Source: Alkalinema sp. CAN_BIN05 (GTDB lineage: Bacteria; Cyanobacteriota; Cyanobacteriia; Leptolyngbyales; Leptolyngbyaceae). Taken from it: DNA of 10,866 nucleotides. The position numbers and the translations under genes were made by a program. The notes beneath the pieces are model-generated. The model searched no databases, was not told the DNA's origin, and was given only the letters and a program-made list of their open reading frames with translations. The stretch is taken from positions 1-10,866 of the forward strand of contig JAJAYH010000133.1 of the NCBI GenBank assembly GCA_026786325.1, in the 5' to 3' direction. Positions 7,155 through 10,866 of the stretch are shown here, piece by piece (within the stretch, counting starts at the first letter, position 1; the number at the start of each line of letters is the position of its first letter).

Positions 7155-7373
7155 ATGGAAACTCTCGAATTTGTGATCTATCCTGATGGCCGAGTTCAAG
7201 AGAAGGTGACTGGGATTACCGGATGTTCTTGTGCGGAGGTGACTGCCGCGATCGAAGCTAAGCTTGGCTTAGTCCTTAAACAGGAAAACACATCCGAATA
7301 TTTTGCTCAGCATCAGGCTCCGGAAACCTTCATTACCAACAATGCTCAGGATTCATCCACAAGCAACTGGTAA
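7155..7373 (+). CDS. DUF2997 family small protein
   Basis: A 72-residue protein of the cyanobacterial DUF2997 family, function unknown. The family core is clear: METLEFVIYPDGRVQEKVTGI, then GCSCAEVTAAIEAKLGLV, which reads as a beta-hairpin followed by an amphipathic helix. The tail from about residue 43 is variable and polar. Two cysteines at 26 and 28 (CSC) lie at the domain's turn. I started it at ATG 7155 because the family normally begins MET[LI]EF. ATG 7152 and GTG 7146 are in frame just upstream, and the GAGGT at 7130-7134 is better spaced for the GTG, so one to three more residues are possible. It is the first gene of a three-gene plus-strand cassette with ycf35 and a ferredoxin, which suggests that they act together. 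Confidence 0.88.
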   Translation: METLEFVIYPDGRVQEKVTGITGCSCAEVTAAIEAKLGLVLKQENTSEYFAQHQAPETFITNNAQDSSTSNW

Positions 7374-7429
7374 CTAGGTTTTTTACGTTAAGATAACTTC
7401 GTACGTCCACCCTTCACAAACACGCCGTT

Positions 7430-7816
7430 ATGTCGCATTTTAGTCAAATTAAAACGCAGCTTCGCAACCTTCCGACGTTGAAAGTAACGCTTTCAGATTT
7501 GGGGATGGATTATAAAGAAGGTCCATGCCCTGTGCGTGGATATAAAGGCATGACTGAGTCAGCAGAGCTTGTCATAGCGCAGGAAAACGGCTATGACATC
7601 GGTTTTGTCTGGAATGGGGTTTCGCACGAAATGGTGACTGACCTCCAGTTTTGGAATCAAGCTAGCTCTGTCGATCGATTCCTGAAGCAAATCACTCAGC
7701 GCTATGCCTACAACATCATCCTTCAAGAGACATCGCAGCAGGGCTTTAATGTAGCTGAACAGCAGCGATCCGAGGATGGCACCATTCGCATTGTGCTTCA
7801 ACGTTGGAGTGCTTAG
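7430..7816 (+). CDS. ycf35: Ycf35 (DUF1257 family protein)
   Basis: A 128-residue protein matching the Ycf35 / DUF1257 family, found in cyanobacteria and in red-lineage plastid genomes; its biochemical function is unknown. Diagnostic segments are the N-terminal MSHFSQIKTQLRN, then the CPVRGYKG motif at about 28-35, the VIAQENGYDIGFVWNG segment, and the C-terminal ITQRYAYNIIL with the final RIVLQRW. No signal peptide or membrane helix is visible. The length is typical for the family and the ATG gives the standard family start. No Shine-Dalgarno is obvious. It lies 56 bases after DUF2997 and 35 bases before the ferredoxin gene, so one transcript is likely. Conservation in plastids suggests a role tied to the photosynthetic compartment, which is an inference. 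Confidence 0.92.
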   Translation: MSHFSQIKTQLRNLPTLKVTLSDLGMDYKEGPCPVRGYKGMTESAELVIAQENGYDIGFVWNGVSHEMVTDLQFWNQASSVDRFLKQITQRYAYNIILQETSQQGFNVAEQQRSEDGTIRIVLQRWSA

Positions 7817-7840
7817 TTTAGGACTGCGCCTAGTTTAGGA
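7814..7840 (+). repeat. Direct repeat TAGTTTAGGA spanning the ycf35 stop and the ferredoxin ribosome site
   Basis: TAGTTTAGGA occurs at 7814-7823 and again at 7831-7840, with a 17-base period. The first copy starts with the stop codon of ycf35. The second, with the next G, forms TTAGGAG, the Shine-Dalgarno for the ferredoxin ATG at 7852. It may be a small tandem duplication that put a ribosome site into the gap. Confidence 0.75.
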
Positions 7841-7851
7841 GTGTAGAGTCG

Positions 7852-8322
7852 ATGTCTAAATTCCCTCCACAGCTTTCGTTTAACGAAATCAATGATTTTC
7901 CAGAGCGATCCGGTCTAGAGCCAGAACTGGGGTTTCAAGGTGGAGATTTGGATGCGCGATCGGGGTACGAACCGGAACTTGGGGGCATGTTAGCCCAGCG
8001 TGGAGTTTACGTTGATGAGGGAACTTGTATCGGTTGTCGGTACTGTTCCCATGTGGCTCGAAATACGTTTTACATTGAGCCGGACTATGGACGATCGCGG
8101 GTGATTCGGCAAGATGGTGATTCGGAAGATCTAATTCAAGAAGCGATAGAAACCTGCCCCGTCGATTGTATCCACTGGGTTGAGTATAAAGATCTGAAAT
8201 TGTTAGAAGATGAGCGTCAATACCAGACGCTGCAGCCAGTTGGAATGCCATGTGACCCATCCCTACAAGTTGTGGGTGCACGAAATGCCAAGCTTAAGCG
8301 ACAAAGAAAGTCACAGAGATAA
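7852..8322 (+). CDS. Single-cluster [4Fe-4S] ferredoxin of the ycf35 cassette
   Basis: A 156-residue ferredoxin, a soluble electron carrier with one predicted [4Fe-4S] cluster. The ligands are CIGCRYC (Cys59, Cys62, Cys65) and Cys102 in ETCPVDCIHW. Cys106 is an additional cysteine four residues on, and there is no second CxxCxxC motif. The segment between is the strongly conserved HVARNTFYIEPDYGRSRVIRQDGD. The 50-residue N-terminal extension carries two copies of RSGxEPELG (residues 19-27 and 36-44), and the basic C-terminus ends in KLKRQRKSQR. Both flanks exceed the roughly 60-residue ferredoxin core, so this is a specialised carrier. From memory, cyanobacterial ferredoxins of this type share the EPELG extension and adjoin ycf35. 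The ATG at 7852 has a Shine-Dalgarno (TTAGGAG, 7835-7841) ten bases upstream. Its redox partner is unknown; Ycf35 or DUF2997 are inferred candidates because of the operon. Confidence 0.92.
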   Translation: MSKFPPQLSFNEINDFPERSGLEPELGFQGGDLDARSGYEPELGGMLAQRGVYVDEGTCIGCRYCSHVARNTFYIEPDYGRSRVIRQDGDSEDLIQEAIETCPVDCIHWVEYKDLKLLEDERQYQTLQPVGMPCDPSLQVVGARNAKLKRQRKSQR

Positions 8323-8382
8323 ACAGTTAGACATTTAGAATGATTCACGTTCTGAAGGATATTCAGTCTCCATTAAGAGATC

Positions 8383-8964
8383 TTACAAATATTGTGGACT
8401 CTCATCTAATACACCGATAGATTCCTGGGTCGCGATCGTTGTTTGAATGACAAACGGCAAATTTGCGCCAATTAATCCACGTCTAATTCGTTCAGGAGAT
8501 TCATTAAACAGAACAAATAATGGATAGATTTTATCAGCACCTTCATTGAGCATATGCTGATAGCGCAACGGAAAAATCCATTCATAGTCTGTCGCGAGTA
8601 GAACCTGCGTTTGTCGCCAACGGCTCAAGAGATCCGAAAGATCCTCATCAGGACGATGGATAAAAACAAAAATTTCGCGACCAGTCTTAATTTTCCACTC
8701 GGGATCACACATCAACAACGCCACATCACAAGGCAATTGTATTGTTTCAGATACAGTTATTCCACCGTATGAAACTCCAGCCATTGGTTGAGATTTGCGA
8801 AGCTTCACAATAGGAAGCGGCATCGTAATCAAACTCTCTTCCGATCGTCGCATACTTGGCATGAGTTCCAAGTATGGACGATGTAAACGAAGTAGCTCAA
8901 TGGCATCAAATATCGAGCTATAAATCGACAACAGTTCTTCGTAATCTTCTTTTTGGACGGCCAT
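8383..8964 (-). CDS. Unrecognised 193-residue protein, last gene of the pil operon
   Basis: I do not recognise this family. The protein appears soluble, with no signal peptide or membrane helix. Residues 1-35 are likely a helix (EELLSIYSSIFDAIELLRLH). The rest alternates short hydrophobic strands and helices, including CDVALLMCDPEW (79-90), IFVFIHRPDEDLSDLL, QVLLATDYEWIFPLRYQHML and KIYPLFVLFNESPERIRRGL, which suggests a mixed alpha/beta fold. Two cysteines, 79 and 86, lie in one strand. The ATG at 8964 is 11 bases after the pilC stop, with no clear ribosome site, so translation may depend on coupling to pilC. It ends 60 bases from the convergent ferredoxin gene. Its position suggests a role near type IV pili, but that is only guilt by association. 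Confidence 0.8.
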   Translation of the reverse strand: MAVQKEDYEELLSIYSSIFDAIELLRLHRPYLELMPSMRRSEESLITMPLPIVKLRKSQPMAGVSYGGITVSETIQLPCDVALLMCDPEWKIKTGREIFVFIHRPDEDLSDLLSRWRQTQVLLATDYEWIFPLRYQHMLNEGADKIYPLFVLFNESPERIRRGLIGANLPFVIQTTIATQESIGVLDESPQYL

Positions 8965-8975
8965 GATTTTGAACG

Positions 8976-10196
8976 CTAGCCCAATTTCTCGAATACTTTG
9001 AACATCGGCAAATACATCGCCAACAAAATAGAACCCACCATTCCCCCTAGGAGAAGAATCATGATCGGCTCCATAATACTTGTCAGTGCTTTCACGGCTT
9101 GTTCGATTTCATCTTCATAAAAGTCCGCTACTTTCATCAGCATTTTGTCAAGTTCTCCGGTTTCCTCACCAATGCTAATCATTTGAATCGCCATGGAGGG
9201 GAACACTTGTGCTTTCTGAAGGGCAAGACTAATCACACCGCCGTTCTGAATCTCGTATCGAGCTTCATCCACCGCACCCGAAATCACCACATTACCAGCC
9301 GTATCTCGGACAATTTCAAGACAAGTCAAAATCGGAACCCCCGATCGGGTCAGCGCTCCAAAGGTCCGACAAAATCTAGCCGTTGCAGTCTTCTGGATCA
9401 AATCACCAAATAATGGCATTTTCAAAAAGACTCGATCCATAGTTTCGCGGCCTACACGGGTATTGTAATAGCGTTTGTAAGCGAAGGGAATTAACAGCAC
9501 AATAATGATCAAAATAATCACATTTGGACTTCTCAAGAAATTACTAATGTCTACCATTGCTTGAGTAAAGGCAGGTAAGTCCGTACCGATGTCCTTAAAA
9601 ATTCCAGCAAAAACCGGAATAATGAAAATTGTCATAGCCAAAAATATGACTGTTGCCAAGCCTCCAACGACTACCGGATAGGCCATAGCTGACTTGATTT
9701 GGTTTTGTAGTCGAGCAGTATCTTCTAACAGCTTAGCTAATCGATCGAGGACTTCATCTAAAACTCCGCCAACTTCCCCAGCCTCAATCATACTCACGTA
9801 GAGATTGTCAAAGGATTCAGGATGTTTCCGCATTGCCTCAGATAGGCTGACCCCCTGTTGAATATCAGTCCCAATAGCAGTTAGAGCGAGCTTAAATTTA
9901 GGATTTGTACATTGCTCAGACAACACGCCCAACCCACGAACCATGGCAACCCCAGCGCTCGTCAGCACCGAGAACTGCCTGGAAAAAATTGCTTTATCCT
10001 TGACCGTAACTTTCACCAGGGACGTTTGAAACTTTTGCAGATCAAAACTGACAGCGCCACCACTCTGTTTCAATTCCTGAACTAGTAAACCTTGCTCACG
10101 GAGATTAGATCGGGCCTCAGAGAGATTAGATGCGGTAATCTTTTGTTTGACAAGAGTTCCTTTCGCATCTCGAACACGGGCAATAAAGGTTGGCAT
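8976..10196 (-). CDS. pilC: Type IV pilus inner-membrane platform protein PilC
   Basis: A 406-residue polytopic protein of the PilC / GspF family. PilC forms the inner-membrane platform on which the PilB and PilT motors add or remove pilin subunits. The N-terminus (MPTFIARVRDAKGTLVKQKI, then SEARSNLREQGLLV) is the usual cytoplasmic segment. T2SSF domain 1 lies at about 68-190 (FSRQFSVLTSAGVAMVRGL, then MIEAGEVGGVLDEVLDRLA) and domain 2 at about 272-395 (FCRTFGALTRSGVPIL, then ISIGEETGELDKMLMKVADF). This is the characteristic internal duplication. Membrane helices are at about 173-196, 224-240 and 374-396. Length is normal for the family. It follows pilT by 134 bases, a gap that contains a perfect inverted repeat, and is followed 11 bases later by an unrecognised gene. 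The start ATG at 10196 has only a weak ribosome site (GGAA). Confidence 0.97.
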   Translation of the reverse strand: MPTFIARVRDAKGTLVKQKITASNLSEARSNLREQGLLVQELKQSGGAVSFDLQKFQTSLVKVTVKDKAIFSRQFSVLTSAGVAMVRGLGVLSEQCTNPKFKLALTAIGTDIQQGVSLSEAMRKHPESFDNLYVSMIEAGEVGGVLDEVLDRLAKLLEDTARLQNQIKSAMAYPVVVGGLATVIFLAMTIFIIPVFAGIFKDIGTDLPAFTQAMVDISNFLRSPNVIILIIIVLLIPFAYKRYYNTRVGRETMDRVFLKMPLFGDLIQKTATARFCRTFGALTRSGVPILTCLEIVRDTAGNVVISGAVDEARYEIQNGGVISLALQKAQVFPSMAIQMISIGEETGELDKMLMKVADFYEDEIEQAVKALTSIMEPIMILLLGGMVGSILLAMYLPMFKVFEKLG

Positions 10197-10270
10197 GGGT
10201 TGTGGGTTCCGTTACGAATCAGGATTAATGATAGGTGAGGTTTTCTGAATTAGCGATCGACAACATCACG

Positions 10271-10314
10271 AAATGCGTCAAATGGACATAATCTATCTAA
10301 AATTTGACGCATTT
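10271..10314. repeat. Perfect 13-bp inverted repeat between pilT and pilC
   Basis: AAATGCGTCAAAT (10271-10283) and its exact reverse complement (10302-10314) flank an 18-base AT-rich loop. On the pilT-pilC transcript this would fold into a hairpin. On that strand no T tract follows it, so it is not a standard intrinsic terminator for pilT. It could be an attenuator, an RNA stability or processing element, an operator, or a small mobile repeat. No particular role is shown by sequence. Confidence 0.8.
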
Positions 10315-10330
10315 TAAAAACTAAAGAACG

Positions 10331-10866
10331 TTATCGCTTAGCCGTTACCGCTGCGCCGCCAATCAATCGCTGCATTTCATCCGGACGTGAGGTTTTGGAT
10401 GCTGCGGCTTCAAAGGTAATCAAGCCCTCCTTGTATAGATCGGCTAGAACTTTTTCCAGCGTCTTCATCCCCAGTTTACCGCCCGTTTGAATAGCCGAAT
10501 AAATCTGGGCTGTTTTCCCTTCTCGGATCAAGTTAGAAATGGCCGGAGTCACAATCATGATTTCTTGGGCCATGATTCGACCGTATTCGCCAGGTTTGAC
10601 GTTTTTCTTCGGCACTAGGGTTTGGCTGAAGACCGCGACCAGGGAGTTGGAAAGTTGGACACGGACTTGGGTTTGACGTTCTGCTGGAAATACGTCAATC
10701 ATCCGATCGACGGTTTGAGATGCAGAACTGGTGTGCAAGGTACCGAATACTAAGTGTCCAGTTTCGGCAGCACTAATAGCGAGGGAAATAGTTTCCAAAT
10801 CTCGCATTTCTCCCACCAAGATGATATCTGGATCTTCCCGGAGAGCAGCTTTTAGTGCATTTTCAA
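10331..10866 (-). CDS. pilT: Type IV pilus retraction ATPase PilT (5' part missing)
   Basis: The C-terminal 177 residues of PilT, the hexameric AAA-type ATPase that depolymerises pili and powers twitching. The frame enters from the right edge already inside the protein as ENALKAALREDPDIILVGEM. That segment is the Walker B region, with its catalytic glutamate in GEMRD. The His-box segment follows (AETGHLVFGTLHTSSASQTVDRMIDVFP). The C-terminal domain carries NLIREGKTAQIYSAIQTGGKLGMKTLEKVLADLYKEG, diagnostic for PilT rather than PilB. Walker A and the N-terminal PAS-like domain are beyond the edge. A TTG at 10817-10819 inside the Walker B region is not a start. In cyanobacteria pilB usually precedes pilT and pilC, so pilB is expected to the right. 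Stop TAA is at 10331-10333. Confidence 0.95.
   Translation of the reverse strand, partial: ENALKAALREDPDIILVGEMRDLETISLAISAAETGHLVFGTLHTSSASQTVDRMIDVFPAERQTQVRVQLSNSLVAVFSQTLVPKKNVKPGEYGRIMAQEIMIVTPAISNLIREGKTAQIYSAIQTGGKLGMKTLEKVLADLYKEGLITFEAAASKTSRPDEMQRLIGGAAVTAKR

Noticed and set aside
7889..8281. Minus-strand open frame of 130 codons antisense to the ferredoxin
   Set aside because: The plus-strand frame has cluster cysteines, a ribosome site and family-wide motifs; the antisense frame has none.
8352..8366. Hairpin CTGAA / TTCAG between the convergent ferredoxin and unknown genes, considered as a shared terminator
   Set aside because: The stem is only five base pairs and no T run follows on either strand.
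9099..9413. Plus-strand open frame of 104 codons antisense to pilC
   Set aside because: It is fully inside the conserved second half of pilC and has no independent support.
1..10866. Search for CRISPR arrays, tRNA or rRNA genes, transposases and insertion sequence ends
   Set aside because: No repeat-spacer pattern, tRNA cloverleaf, ribosomal RNA segment or transposase motif was seen on either strand.

Overview
The window comes from a cyanobacterium. The left edge carries the phycobilisome core-membrane linker gene apcE. Several cyanobacterium-restricted families follow (DUF3038, DUF4335, DUF2997, Ycf35 and its partner ferredoxin), and the right edge carries a pilT-pilC pair in the usual cyanobacterial order. 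The hexamer CGATCG, the core of the cyanobacterial HIP1 repeat, occurs about 30 times. I cannot name the genus from sequence alone.

Layout. (1) 1-2055, minus strand: the first 685 codons of apcE, whose 3' end (and probably apcA/apcB behind it) lies beyond the left edge. (2) 2056-2407: the apcE leader and promoter region, plus a good intrinsic terminator for the next gene. (3) 2408-2746, minus: a small two-helix membrane protein of unknown function. (4) 2747-3020: a divergent promoter region with repeated motifs. (5) 3021-5132, plus: a DUF3038 gene and a DUF4335 gene. The second encodes a membrane-anchored protein with a TonB-like layout. (6) 5142-6983, minus: a transmembrane serine/threonine kinase-like protein, convergent with DUF4335. 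It has two substituted nucleotide-site glycines and a duplicated extracytoplasmic beta domain. (7) 7155-8322, plus: a DUF2997, ycf35, [4Fe-4S] ferredoxin cassette, divergent from the kinase across a short region that contains a perfect 12-bp palindrome. (8) 8383-10866, minus: the end of pilT, then pilC, then an unrecognised 193-residue gene 11 bases behind pilC. A perfect 13-bp inverted repeat sits between pilT and pilC.

How the genes work together. ApcE anchors the phycobilisome to the thylakoid and passes excitation energy to the photosystems. PilT and PilC are the retraction motor and inner-membrane platform of type IV pili, which drive twitching and phototaxis. The genes between them have no settled role. 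The tight DUF2997-ycf35-ferredoxin cassette looks most like an undescribed functional unit, because it combines two small proteins of unknown function with an electron carrier. Nothing here looks like a mobile element, CRISPR array, tRNA or rRNA. The window reads as ordinary chromosomal core with several poorly understood cyanobacterial families.
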